DNA of 64,000 bases from assembly GCA_030248295.1 (NCBI GenBank), contig JASANH010001446.1, positions 186,001 through 250,000 of the forward strand, in the 5' to 3' direction. Each line of letters opens with the position of its first letter. The stretch's first letter is position 1. The DNA is from Mesodorylaimus sp. YZB2_4 (Eukaryota > Nematoda > Enoplea > Dorylaimida > Dorylaimidae). The notes under the pieces are model-generated. The model had not been told where the DNA came from. It searched no databases and saw nothing but the letters and a program-made list of their open reading frames with translations. Below are positions 10,322 through 24,081 of this stretch, in pieces. The position numbers were made by a program, and so were the translations under genes.

Positions 10322-13300
10322 ATGACCGACCCCACCGATCACAGTCCAGTTCCGCTCTCCGATTCCGGTGATCATCAGCCGACGAACATGACGCCGAGAA
10401 GCCACAGAAGGCACCATCACAAGCATCATCACAGGCCAGGCCTCCATTCGGATGAAGAGAATTCCATGTCCCAGAGTCCCAGCCACCGACGGCACCAGGC
10501 CGAACACCCGGCCAGCGACACTGATTCCTGGCCCGGCGCAGTCACTTTGACCGCACTTAGCAATCCGAAGTAAGCCTACAATATTGCCTCCCCTGGGAGC
10601 CTGTCCGGAAACGCGTTGTTGTTGCTTACACGCGTGCAGTATTAAACTAGGGGCTAGAGAGAAGACCGCTTTGTTCGGGGCAACGATTTTGTCTATTCGA
10701 ATGACGTTTCCGTTTCTTTCTACTCAGCCACTCCAGGGCCTCCGGTCAAGTGCCTGTTTTTCTCAATAGATTCTTCTTACAGAATATCCGCAGGCGTTGC
10801 CCTCATCTAGGGCAAGTGGCAATGTAAATAGGCATGGCCATAAATGGTCAGCATGAGGAAGCTCAATTAGCGAACTTGCTGCCATGCTACGCTGATCGAT
10901 TCGTGGAAAAAGCTTCATGATTGTTGCTGCCTTGTCTGAGTTTCGATCGTCTGCGTTCAATGAGCTCGACGCTAGGCTCTCGTACATAATAGTTAGTGTA
11001 GGCCGTGAAATGGCTCTTCTTTCTTCAAACTTGGTCCTGGCGGACCCATGATCGTGAGAGACGGGTTTCTATGACAGCCTTATCCTGAGAGTCCTATTCG
11101 TGCTCATAGTACATATAATTAGCCGCCGGATGTTGGTTGGCTGTAGTACTTAGAATATGGATTATGGCTGCTCTCGGACCACGCTCGAACGACTATGAAA
11201 TTTTCGATTATTTGATACCGCCACTCGGTTCTATACGATCCCCTAAGAGAGTTGTGATGCGTGATCGTGACCTTGCCAACGCTTCGAGCAAAACCCAAAT
11301 CGCATAGAAAGCCGATCGACAGACAGGAAACACTATTCCGACTGGACTTGATTAGTTCTAACCAAGAAAGCGTCACTTCCTCGAGGCCCCCAACCCGGCG
11401 CGGGTGCCATCTTGGTTAAGGGCTTATGCTCGTTACGCCGTCGATTGTCGTCTGAAACGTACGTAGACAATAGACGGCATCAATATTAACATCGTTTTCC
11501 TACTTCCGTCCAGCCTGTCAACCCTCCGACCACCAGTCCGCTTATTTGAGCTAGAGAACTGTTCGACAGTAGTTCCATGACGAGTGTGCTTCTCGCAGCT
11601 CGTGACGTCCGCATGGCTCATATAATGGGAAAGAGCCATTTCGAGAAACGCTCTCTATCGCTCAAATAAGGAGCAATATTTCTCATCGAAGCGTGGTGTG
11701 TTGCCACGAGTTACCCCACCCACTTCTCCTTGGCCTCCTTCAAACGATTGCATTAGCAGCTCTACAAAAATACTCTTTGCCGCATTCATATTAATCATCG
11801 AGACGCTGCCAGCTCGAGACCCTCTTTGGCTCCCATCTCTTCTGACTGCCCATCGCAACGAATTATGTTTCTCGGCCATCGCTCGTCGCCCAAAGTCATA
11901 TATCTGGTCTTTCCCCGCCTTTTATGGTTTCGCCGAACGGGCCCCTATAAACTGTGGTGCCGAGCGACAACATCGCCTCAGATAGTTGGCGTGCGCTGCG
12001 AATAGCCCTTGATCAAAGAGAAGTGGCTCTGGTGGTTAACTGTAAGCCAGAAACGGCATTGTGTCAGCTTCAGAAGCATTGAAACTTAACTGCATACTTT
12101 TCGTGCGAGTCGGATTTTGAATGCAGCGATCATGAATCAACGATTGGCCGTTGTAGTCCAGGACGCCAGGAAACGGGCGCGCTCATTGGTTAATGTGTTA
12201 GACCCTGGGCCAGAAATAGGACTAGCGGAGCAGACGGCCATTTCGGGTGATAATGTCAATGAAGAAGTCACATTATCAGTTGCCGATCGCTTGAAGGATG
12301 AGGAACAACGACAACGTTCCGCTCGCTCGGGCTCATTACCTGATCCGGCGGCCGTCTTGGCGTTCAAAGCGCAACGAACCAAGACTGTATTCTCGGAATG
12401 TGGAAAGCAGTGTCAGTCGTGGAAAGACTTGGTTGTGTGAGTGTGGCCTAATATCTTTGGGAGTGGGAGTGGACTGGATTGAAAGGTCTTTGGGAGTGGA
12501 CATGACTTTGCACGAGCCAAAGTGGTGTATTCCTCCTATCAGCCATGATTTTTGAAACTTTCGTGTGAAATAGCTTGAAGCAAATAACATTCGCGGTAGG
12601 TGTTGATGCCAACTGCTCTTTCTAGCTCTAGTAACCGTAATAATTCCCATGGTACTTTTGGCTGTTGGCTTAATTTCATGCTGTCGACATCGGAGGTGGA
12701 TCAACTACTTGAAATATTTATCGAGACGTATTTTATACGTTATCTCACCCTCTTTGGAAGATTTCCCTTAAGACTGAGATATTAACATTTTGATCTGCCC
12801 TGTCACTGCGCCTCTGTTTAAGTCCTCATCCGCCGAGCCCAGCTGGAAGCCTGTTAATCTAGCGAATACGGGTCTCGCGCTAGGAGCACTTGTCAGTCGA
12901 CCACACATGATTGGATCACGATTGTTAATGGGCATGCTGCAGACGAATGCACAGCCACTTTGCAGCTTGTCTAATCTGATGGTGCGCATTTTCCGCGTGT
13001 TTGTTCAGTGTCGGGTTTCATACATCAACTGATCCGCTCCAAGTTTCGAAATGGTATGATGTGTGGATGAGAATTTGACTCGGCTTCGCTGTAAGGTTCA
13101 TATAAGTTTATCTCACCCTCTTTGGAAAACTGATTCATAAATTTATTTGGAAAACCGATTTATAAAATCAGACTCTGTCTGTCAGCTTTTGTAGCCATCG
13201 TATCGAGTGTGCTTATTCGGCTGGCTACATCTACATAAGTTTGATTGATACGCGGTGGTGAATCCATCAATGGCCTTCCATCGAGTCCTTTGTTCACATA

Positions 13301-16300
13301 GGACTGATGAGCGCACTTTATTTGAGCGTGTTTGTTTCATATCTCCTCGGTTGTGAGGTTTGGGCGCAGCCTTATTTACTGGACGACGAGGAAATGGAGC
13401 AGTGGCGAGACGAGGTCCTCTCGAAGCCGCAATAATAGCGCATGCACTTTTAAGTTTCTAGCGGTTTGTAGCGGCAGAGAACGAGACCGAAGACAAAGGG
13501 CCGCATAGTTCAAAGTTGGAACGCGCACGCCCATAAGATTAGACTGACTCGAGGTTTTCCGGTCGCTGTGGGCAGCTTGTAAAAAGAAAAAAGCGCTCTG
13601 GTCTTGAAATGGGAGGCTTAACGGTGCGCGAGGCGCTTCGATTCCAACGAAGCCGAGCCGAGCCCCTGTGAGAGCCGGCAGGTATGTTAAGCGCAAGCGG
13701 CTTGCTTTCTTCATTCCCGTTATGACCATTAGGAGCCGACAGCCGGGCACCTGGCCGGTAGCTTATATCGACCCGTTTTTCGCGCACCTCGTTAATCATT
13801 AAGGCGTTTGCCGAGTATTCCACCCGACCGCACGGAGACTAGAGGTCGGCCGGATACCGTTATTGTCCAATAAAGGATACGCGTCCTCGTCCCCTACGTC
13901 CTTAGATTAAAGACAGTTCCACCATCAACAAGGCCATTGTGCAACTGGTTGATTCTTGCTCGTCCACCATATCGACCCTCACTCGACTAGTTATCGGCCC
14001 GTTATCATTGTTGAAACCATCCTCTCCAATCAACAAGCATAAAAGGCTGCAGGGCCAGGATGAACCGATGGCCTCCTATTATGTATAACAGGCCAGCGTG
14101 GCTCAACGAGGAGCCGTAAACGAAACGCAATTGAGACTGAAAAAGATGAGAGTAAGCTCGAGTGTCTTTCCATCGTCGCCTCGAGTCCACTTTGTCACAT
14201 GGCACTCGTTCGTCGTTATCATCGGCAGCTAGTACGGGCTGAACCATCGAGAAAATTCTTTCGCTTCAATCGGCAGCAGTCTGAGTATTTTGCCGTGAGC
14301 TTATTGCATTCCGTCCTGCCATTATGCTGATGTAAGCTATGAGTGACCATGTCACTTCTGTCCTTCTCCTTGTGCACTTATGTAACCGACCCGCATTGAT
14401 CGGCTCTCCATGTCCTGATTGCCAATGGAAATGTCGGCCCCCTCCGCAGCACCTTGTCACACGTATTCCTACTTATCCTCTAATGCCTTTTCAGGGTGCA
14501 AGAAGCTGATGGAAATTTTTTCGAGAATTTCGCCGCGTTACAATGGAAGCTAGAGAATGCCAAATTGCAACGACTACGAGAGGTAATACCTGAGTCGAAC
14601 AGCGCATGTCTGTTTTTCGCAGCGATTCTTACGAAAAAGTTACATGGCTAGGATAGTTTTTCGTGACAGGAATCGTGACTGCGCAGAAAGAGAGGAATGT
14701 TTGACGAGCGTGTAGATTGAGGAAAAGAAAATGCCGAAGGGTTTCTATGGCGAATGCGCATTAGACCAATCCTAGTACTTGTCGGCTTGTTTCTCCGTGC
14801 GACATCATCGAATGAATCCCTACAGCCTCTTCAACCACCACGAAAGGCTTCGACCTGTTTTGATCTAGGCATTGCGCCAAATTTAACTGGCCTTCAAAGA
14901 CAGGGGTTTCTGGCACTTATCTGTGTTTCTTGCATTTCAGGATGAGCTACACCAAAAAAATGTGGAGGATGTTAGGCGCAGTCCGAAAGAAAGTGCTGGA
15001 CGTCGGATAAGCGTCAAAGTTGGACAAATGACTAAACTGTCAAAGAAAGAAATGGATGGGTTGTATGTGGAAGTCCTTTATACTATCAGGCACAAAATCG
15101 GTGCCACTACAGGATCGCATACTCCATTTGTGGAAGACTTGTAAGATAAGAATACTTGAATTTTCTGCGTTTTCTGTAGCGTAGCTTTTTCCCTTATCAG
15201 GTACCATTATGCTCAAAACTCATTCCATGTGAATAGCGAAGAGCATGCGAAATTGATTGCCAAAGCCAACGAGGAGAAGGTAAGGGAATCGATACTGTTG
15301 GAACTTGTTATTCATTCGTTTCCTCGCTACATATTCACAATTTATAGCCGCCTCGAACCCTATTCAACGTCATTGTCATCGAAGCCAAAGACTTATTGGC
15401 AAAGGATGCCAATGGTAAGTGAGAGTCTCATACCCCATGCGCATGCCTAGTGTCAAAATATCCAAGTTTAAAGCCAATATTTCACGGCTCGAAGGCCGCA
15501 TGGAGTTTGCTTATCAGAGCTTGCATGCTTTGTACAGGCGCTAATTAAAGGGTGTTATCGTGAATAGGAATGACGCAAATGAGATTAGAGACAGACAGAT
15601 GAGGCGAAGTGTAAGAAAGGGCACCTTGCGGAAAAGGAAGTCTTTGTCTTTGAACATTGTCCCAGCGAGAACACCTACTGAGCAGTGCTATGCGTCCTGC
15701 AGGCTTTTCGGATCCATACTGCATGCTGGGCGTGATGCCAGCAGAGCCAAAAGCCAATTTTGGTATGGTCGGCTCTCCACCGTCTCCCACACCGTCGGCA
15801 CCACTGAACAGTGCTCGTCAATTGGACCCGAATCAGTTCGAGTACGATTCCGATTCTGATCGACCCGACGAGAACCGGGTAAGTTTGCGATCGGGGGGCT
15901 GCGTTAGGCAGACTCAATGTGGGATGATGTGTTTACTGTAGAAAAGAGGTGGCAGCTTTCGGAAAAAGTTAGGCGGATGCGGTGGGGCTGGATCGTTTCG
16001 GAGGAAGATCAAAGGTGCGATTCCAGCAAAAGTTATCAAAGCTACGTCAGTTCAAAGATGCACTCTAAATCCAAAGTGGAACGAAAAGTTTCAGTTGTAA
16101 GTTTGTTTTTTGGTTGGGCTCGCCAACATGCGTGGATAAGCTAAAGGATAGGCCAAGATGCGAAGACAGTTTTTTTCAGGGACTTTGATGATGCGGAAAA
16201 GGACAAATTTCACTTAGATATTTGGGATCACGATGACGAAGGCGCATCGGTGGTCGAAGCTGTCAAAAAACTTAATGAAGTGTCCAGTTTCAAGGGACTG

Positions 16301-19300
16301 GGAAGGTAAGTTTTGAAGGGAACCATAGTAGCCGCTGCAAGGACACTACGCATCTGTTGCCACCATCCTGCGTCCAACAGTTTTCCAATTCTGATCCTCC
16401 TTCAGATACTTCAAGCAAGTGGCTCAAAGCGCTCGCTGCGATGCCGAAGAATCCGCCGATGACTTTCTCGGGTCCGTGACCATTCCACTCAGTGTAAGCC
16501 CACTCACCGCCCTATGTACAGCACGTTCGCCTACATACTCGTACATTCATTGCAGGACGTACCATCGACCGGCTTGCAGCAATGGTACGACCTGCGGGGT
16601 CGATCAGCCAAATCAGTTGTTCGAGGTTCTATACATCTGAAGGTGACCAGTATAGCTACTCTCTGCTTTCCATCCATACAATGGTAGATTTTAGATGTGG
16701 GTAAGCACGCGCGAAGATCGTAATCTCAACATCGATGACAATCTGGCCGACATCAAAGAGCAGCTGAACCTAATTAAGATCTTCACTGAGCATGAACTGA
16801 GGCAATTGGGGGTATGCCACTTTTATTATTTGTCACGCGATGTGCCGTTTGGCGTCCGAATAAGCGTGACGGAATGTGATTCAGGATGATTTTGGTTTCA
16901 GGGTGACTTGAGCAAATGGACTGGGCAGTTTCCACAAGCTGCTCAGACTATTCTTCATCAACACGCTATTCAAGGTGACATTACTGAAGTGCAACAATCC
17001 ATGTGGTATGCACCTGATCCTTACCTTTGGCTCTTATGTACAACCATTTCTTTTCAGCCAATGGCTCGCCTATAGCAAAATGCATTTGGATACCCCTTTT
17101 GAATACAGTTTCTTGTACAAAATATTAGATCACTTGGTTGCATTGTGGGTGCCCACTGCCCTATCCAAAGATGAGGTAATCAATGTCTCATCTCGACAAA
17201 CTACTGTTATTCTTTTACTATTCTATTTCAGGAAGACATGTTGGCCGAATCGTTTTCTGAGTTCCTTGCTCATTGTTACGAGCACACTCTTCGACACCGG
17301 GAACAGTTTTCGAGCAAGGATAAACAGATATGCCTGCGAAGAGCGGAGGACATGATGCGTTGTCTTCGCCTTTTACACTCCAGCGCAGTTTTTAAGAAAT
17401 GCCTCCCTTTCCAACGAGATCTGGTCTCTGAATTGCAATATCTGTTCAAGGTAAAACCACCATGTGATAACTAGGTTCCTTGACTGAACATACGTTGTCT
17501 TTTAGAAAAGTGCAATAAGATTCTTCGAAAAAGCCAAGCACAATGTGAACGCGGAAAATACGGTATGTGCCTTGTACTTGTGGGGTGGTTCCACTGACCA
17601 ATGTGCTTTCCGTTAACCGCCACATTCGTACACTTAGTTGGCGTCAATGTGCCAGAAGACTGGATCACTAGCTGGCTCGCACAAACTGCCAGGTAGTAAC
17701 AGCCTATGGTATTTCATTTTAGGCCAGAACAGAACCCTTTGCAACATTGACGCACTTGCTGACAACTCTCAATGCAGGCTGCTACAGGGCCTACCGCAGT
17801 TTCCATAAGGCATATGAAAGGTCAGTAATCTTTAAGACACAATCTCGCAGTTCCTCGAGCCCATCCTTCTATTCAGAAGCGTTGGAGTCAACTATTTTTA
17901 TATCACTTACAAAGAATGGGATCGGCTGGTAAGTTTTTTTGGAATAAGTTTACGGCCCTGATGTCCCGTCTAAATTCATGGGTTTGGTCATTTGGACATG
18001 ATCCGCCATTCTTCTGCGCCAATACTATCAGTGCAGAAAATCTCTGTTTTATGTGGCTGCATGCATGCTCTTTGGCCTTGCAGCTTCAAGACGATCTATG
18101 CAGTATTATGGCTGAGACGAAGAGTCGTGGCGCGGTATGCCCTTTTCTTCTTTAAGACCTCTAAGATTCGCAGTAAGCTTGCCTTTACAATACATGTTTG
18201 GAGTGAGGTCACATGCGAGAATGCCAGCAGCAGAGTAAAGGCAGAAAAAGTGTTCATTCGTCAAGAACGCTTGCTTGCATGTTTGTCCCTCTGACTATCC
18301 TAACTGACCAGCTTTGATCTTTAGCTCGTTTTCGATAATGCCAAGGTGAAAGTACCCGAAGGCGAGGACTCATCGACGTTGTTACCTGTCTTTGAATTGT
18401 ACCTGGCACTGGCTGAGTTCCATAGTTATAGGCAGTACTTGACGGACGAGTAAGTGCAGCTGGGCTCTCCATAATAAGCTTCTTCTCAAGGCATAGTTTT
18501 ATAGAGAGAAGACGAAGATGGCTGCTGTTGATTTCGGGCGCTGGTTCGAGAGTGCAGTGATTAGGTGGCTGACTTTGGTCAGGGAGAAATCCATCCAACG
18601 TGTTGATTGTGCGTGTCAAATGGACAGGAAGGTAGACCCGGCCAGAGTTATGAGATTGCAACTATATGGCCTCCGTTTAGCCTCCTCCCAATGTTGTCCA
18701 ATCCGAAATTAAGGAGTCGTCTTCTTGCGCGGATGTGTGTCGATGTATTATGCAGGTATCAATGTCCGGGTCGGCGGAGCGAGTTTTGAGGTGAACATGC
18801 CGTTGTTTATAGATAGTGGACTTCTGGGTCTATTTGGACTATCCCGCGGGAAAGAAGACAGCGGACCTGCTGGACCGCCTGGTGCAGGTATGATACTGGT
18901 CACGGACCATTGTGGGCGTACAGCATGATTTCGCTGCCTCACTTTCAGGATTTATGCAAATGCGGCGGGTACTACGCTGACAAAATTTTTGCGCAGTTAG
19001 CTCAGTCGGGCTTCTATGATGATACGCAAACGTTTTCCGATGCCATGGTTGACCAGGTCAGTGGCACTGCTTGCTTGGGGTGCCAGTAATTGATGATCAC
19101 CAAATCTTGTTAGAGCTAACTGACCTCAGGCCTCTGTATATTCAAATACATGGGAGCCCTTGTAACAGGCACAGTCAAACGAGATTGACGTACAACCCAG
19201 GTCGTGCTCTTTCAGATGTGCGTGACCATCAACAACGCCGAGCACGTGAATGAGACCATCAGTGAACTGCCAAGAAAGCTAAGACTGAAAGACTTTGTCA

Positions 19301-22300
19301 AGAAGCTAGCAGTTTCTCAAGTAAGCTTGAATGAGCTGTCATTTTCTGTGGTGCCTAGTGCCAGTTATGGCTTTCTGTATTAATTAAGTCCCAAGGAAAC
19401 CTCTCGAAGTGTGTTTTTAAATTTGAGAGGCAAAAATGTTGAAGCTGGCCATAGAACAGCTATGGACAGTTTCACGGGCTCCTGGCTACGTGGTCAGGAA
19501 TGCTACACCGTAGCAAAATCTGTGTATTTACGCAGGATTTGGTCGCGTTGACCGCTCGCTGCAGCTGACCAGTTGGTCATACGCAAAGGAAACTTTGCAC
19601 GGTGCGTTCTTTGACTGCCCCCGCACTTGTCGCGCGGTCAAAATCAAATACACACTCGCGAGGTCTCTTTGTGAGTCAGCTTTCTGATCAATTGCAGGTG
19701 GATGAGAAAGATGCTAAGAAACTAACCACTTCTGTCCACGAATCGGTTAGTCAATGTTCGAAATTAATCTCTGACCAGATTACAATGGCGTTGAATCGGT
19801 TGGTCGATCGTCAGAAAAGCGCCTTAGTGAAACACGTAAGGAAACACCGGCTGAAACACCGGCTGTCGCGATCTTCCTGGAGTCCCTGAGGGTCCTACAT
19901 TGTACAAGTTTAGAGTAGTTGTCGAGTTGATTTTCTTGGCGGGCCTTCATTCTGTTCTGACACGTGATAGATAAAAAAACATGACATTACCAGGCCCGTT
20001 GTTTACAGGTTTTCCACTTGGTCTGGTCACCTGAAGGTTGCGCGCTACAAAAGGCCATAAAACCATTGGTCGATCAGCTGGAGATAGTCTTGTCAGACTG
20101 TTATCACAAATGGCTTCTACAAAAGAATTTTCATCGACTACTTTTGGCCGAAATGCGATCCATATTGCAAGAAATTAAAAGCACGTTGGCTGAAAATCCA
20201 GGAGTAAGTCGGGGTGTGTAGTCTTGCAGTGCATCCTGATGACACTGCTTTCTTGGTTAGAGAGAGCCAGCATTTTACAAAAGGCTGCTTGAAGCTATTG
20301 CCTACTTGAGCGGGTATTTCCACGCTGATGGTCGAGGTGTGTCGAAGGAAGAAATGGCCAAGGATGGTACTTACAAGGTGAAGCATGACGAGACAGCTTT
20401 TACGTGCAGCAGTCAGGAGCCTTGCATTTTCAGGAAATTACCACCTTGCTACAGTTAAACCAATTGTCCACGTCGCAGTTGATATTACAGTATTACGGCA
20501 GTCTCGGGAAGCAGCAGGTGTGTAGTCATGACTCTGATCGACCTGCAGTACCTGAATTCCTTCTTCCATGACCATCCACAACAGATCCACGTGGATACTC
20601 ATGGACTAGGAGAATCCACGCATAATCTATGCTTTGCCCACATGGTCCACGTGGACTCGCACGGATTCAAGAGGGTTCTATGTGGAATAGAAGGGATCCG
20701 CATGTAAAATCCAAGTTAGATTTTCTGTGAATCCATTCGGAGATTTCCAAAGGCCGAAACGGCTCCACGTAAGAATGCAGATCTGGATACGCCAATTTGA
20801 TACACAAAGTTTGCATGTTGATGTTTTAACCACATTACCAAACGTCTATGCAGGGTGAACGGACACAATACGCACGAAATGAATGACCCTGCCGGGAGTC
20901 TAACACTCGCCTGTAACTACGCACGACGTGTGAGAGGCAGATACCTGAGCCACTGACCACCAGGCCACGAACACGGTGGGACATTCGCCGCGCTGATTAG
21001 GTAGAACGAGAGTGTACCTGCCGCTCATGACTTTATGTACAAGCAACACGTAATTTTTTAGTGTCAATTAGTCGTGTTCGTATGGCAGCCCATTCTTATG
21101 GTCAACGCACGAGCTCTGTCACGCCTTAAGGTCCATGTGGATATGGTTGTTGCCCACATTAGATAATGCCTAGTTTCACTGTGGATCCATGTTGAATAGC
21201 AGTTTTTCATCATCTCTTCTACCCCTTACCCAAGCAAATACTGTATATGCACTTGGGTGGGAGACCTACGGTAGAATCCATGTAGATCGCGGCATTGATT
21301 GTTGTGGTGGGAAGGATTTGCATTGGAATCCGTGAAATCCACAGTCGAGTCGGATTTTCTTAGAATCTGAGAAGCCCTATTTTTAGAACAAATCCTGGGC
21401 TTGATCACTGGCCTTTTAGAGGGTTCGGCTTTATCCCTGCCCTTGCTGTTGCTATCCATTCAGGTTTGGCACTTCGTGTCTGATAAGCTAATATCACCAC
21501 ATCCTTTTTTATTTATCCATCTTATCTCTCATTTTAGGAGGAGCAAAATGACGGCAAATACGGTCATCTGAATGTTCGGGCCTACTTTAACTCTCACTCG
21601 TCTTGTCTGATCGTCGAAGGTAATCCTAGCCTGCCCCTCCACCCACCACTCATTCCTCCCTTTCTAGTTCTCAATGCCAAGAATATTCTGGCTTTGGATT
21701 CAAACGGACTGAGCGATCCGTTTGTCATTCTGGAGTTGGTTCCAGTCACGGCATTCACCAATTGCAGAGTTGTCAAAACGAGAGTCGTCAACAAAACTTT
21801 AAATCCCGTTTTTAATGAAACTTTTGAATTGTAATTTAGTAATTTTTATATCTCTGACAAATTATGACTGTTTATTTTGTTTCAGCACTATAACGCATCG
21901 ATTGCCGCAACAAGCCTGGATCCACTTTGTCGTAATGGACCATGATTTCTTGATGACGAATGACTACGCTGGTGAAGCATTCTTATCCCTGAATGATGTG
22001 CCGGGCGCTACGCACGCTGTTCTCGAAAAAACGGCCAGTTCAGCCAGTAGTGCAGGCGTAGGACATTTGCAGAAGCAGTTCACCGTGGCTCTGATGCATC
22101 CGGATCACACAAGTGAGTAGTTCGAGGTCACATCCAATGAGTGCTCCTGGGTTGCCTGACCCAGTGTGATACCCTTCATGAGCACTATCATAGCCTGGAG
22201 TAGAGTGCCCATATCTGGCTCGACTCACCTACAGCGCCTCCTCATGCTGATCCAACCACATCCCCTCTTTCAGACGAGCCCTCAGTCACCGTGCTTGGCA

Positions 22301-22365
22301 CACGAAAAGAAGATCGTGAAGCGCAAGATTTTCTACGACACATCGATGCTATACGGCGCAGTTGA
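10322..22365 (+). CDS. BAIAP3: BAIAP3 / Munc13-4-type C2-MUN protein
   Basis: Thirty-three exons join without a frame break to 1,389 residues: 10322-10569, 12110-12436, 14495-14582, 14941-15140, 15201-15279, 15348-15414, 15703-15878, 15942-16096, 16180-16305, 16406-16493, 16556-16642, 16695-16811, 16902-17005, 17058-17175, 17232-17450, 17506-17562, 17723-17820, 17877-17928, 18084-18134, 18325-18449, 18505-18631, 18681-18755, 18813-18887, 18949-19056, 19216-19320, 19698-19835, 20009-20203, 20261-20377, 20434-20517, 21538-21619, 21668-21830, 21886-22112 and 22274-22365. An N-terminal C2 domain (exons 6-11: [29 protein letters not shown]) is followed by a long helical MUN region and a second C2 (exons 31-32: [29 protein letters not shown]). 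The C terminus [10 protein letters not shown] matches BAIAP3. The family primes and traffics dense-core vesicles with SNAREs. Aspartates expected to bind Ca2+ are present in both C2 domains. Exons 1-2 are the least certain: a His-rich N terminus and a weak acceptor at 12109. Confidence 0.93.
20518..21537 (+). repeat. Repeat-filled intron with degenerate ATCCACGTGGA motifs
   Basis: This is the 1.0-kb intron 29 of the BAIAP3 gene, long compared with neighbouring introns. It carries perfect palindromes ATCCACGTGGAT (20585-20596) and GTCCACGTGGAC (20645-20656). Many degenerate copies follow: TCCACGCAT, CTCCACGTAAG, GTCCATGTGGAT, GGATCCATGTTG, AATCCATGTAGATC and ATCCGTGAAATCCAC. A related GATCCACGTGGAG lies at 6211, next to the 64-bp palindrome. 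The motif seems to belong to a dispersed repeat family. Confidence 0.6.
20889..20975 (-). repeat. tRNA-derived SINE-like head inside a BAIAP3 intron
   Basis: On the minus strand the segment reads GTGGTCAGTGGCTCAGGTAT (box A-like) and later GAGTGTTAGACTCCCGGC (degenerate box B). This is the spacing of an internal RNA polymerase III promoter. No complete cloverleaf is formed, so this is more likely a SINE or tRNA relic than a tRNA gene. Confidence 0.45.
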
Positions 22366-24081
22366 ATGTATTCTCGTCTCCACTCGCATTATTTTTAGTT
22401 GACTTTGGCGAGGGTCAGTCAGTGTGGTAGTGTTTTCAGAGGCGGGCACGCGTGCAAAGAACTCGCTATTTGTGATTCCTCGCTCCACTATTTTCAATAC
22501 GGGAATAGATAGAAGGTATAGAAGAGTTATTTTCGCACATGCGCATGCCTGTCGCCTATTTAGCGTCCGGTTTGCTTGTTTTTGCCTCGATGGATGTCAA
22601 AGTTAATATATTGCGAGCACACAAACAAAGTACGCTAATTCTTGATATTGCTAATTACAGTATATTTTATCGTTAATATATTCTGTTACCTGATTGGCCA
22701 CCTTCTCCGAAGCCACGCCCCTTCTATGCAAGACAAAATTTTAAAAAGTTTGTACTTTTTTCAGCATTTTCCGTAGGGAATACGTAATGTGCACAGCTCG
22801 TCATTGCCATCACCACATACACACTGGAACGAGCGTGGAGTACACCCACTAGCACATTATGCCAATACCACGCTTGGCCTCATACAACTAGCACGATGCA
22901 TCAAATCATGAGGCGTACGCACACTCAGCACATACAACCATCATCTTCACAAAAGTGCACATTTGACCGCTAAAATCAAGAGCAAAAGCGGCAAAGAAGA
23001 AAACGGATTCTTCAAAGATTGGCATATCCGCATTTTCGCACAAAATAAAATAAAAATAGAACACAATTGTTCAATTACACATTATCTACACTCACCACGG
23101 AGCATGACACAGGTGAAATATCGAAATCCCTCGGACCCCATCAATCTTAATCAAAACACGAACAGGCCTACACTGACTCAAATAAACCAGTCCCTCTCTT
23201 GATCCGTGACAGTTAACGCCCATGCCCCCCTCCCCCCAACTACGCTAGTGTGCGTATGATGCAAATACCGCCACCTCCATTTGGGCAACACTGACGGCAG
23301 GCCGGTGCGGAAGTTGAGTTCAACTGAGTTCCATTAAACCCGTCACAGAAAAACCTGGTGCGTCCACGAGAAGCACACAGCGACAAAGGCGACAAGACCC
23401 CCCATCAGCAAAGAAACCTTGTCCTCAGAACCAAATGGGCTTGTCGTGGTTCCACCAAATCAGCATCCTCAATTCTCTGCTAAGTGTAATAAAGCTATTT
23501 CCGGCCAATTAGAAATCAAGTTCTTTCATTAGGCGGCACTCTTTCCCAAAAACGGCACTCCGAGAATCCTACCCGTTAAAAAAACCTAAAAACCATCCGA
23601 AACCATGCTTGACTTGAAATCCTGTTTTTGTCAATCCAAGGCTACTTCCAATCCCTTCAATTCGTTACCATAATAAGATCACTTCGACGCCCCCCTCTTC
23701 CCTCGGACCATACCCGACACGAGCCGGAGTTTCATCCCGCCCTCCCCAATCACCCAACACTTTCTGCGAGCCATAAATAATATGACACAACCAAAAACCA
23801 AAGTTTAAATTCCATCAGTCACACAGGTTAAAAAAATCCTAACTGCGAAGAATCCGCAACAAAAAACCTGCGAGGCCTAAAACGTCAAATGGTGCAAAGC
23901 TGTGCCCCCAGAAAAAAATTGGTGACTCTAAAAAGGACTACATAAAACAGAAAAACCTAAAACGGCACCAAAATATCAAGAATCGAAAGAACCAAAAAAA
24001 CACTGAACATCTGCTCAACCCAGCCTTTTAGCGATCAAAAGACTTCTCACTCACGCACTCACCATTCACGCCATGTTCCTC
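22366..24081. other. Intergenic region between convergent BAIAP3 and PRAS40 genes
   Basis: This 1.7-kb segment separates two genes that converge. No coding exon is recognisable. The plus strand changes in character around 22.7-22.9 kb, from T/G-rich to A/C-rich. It contains the 3' UTRs of both genes, but no unambiguous polyadenylation signal was assigned. Confidence 0.6.
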
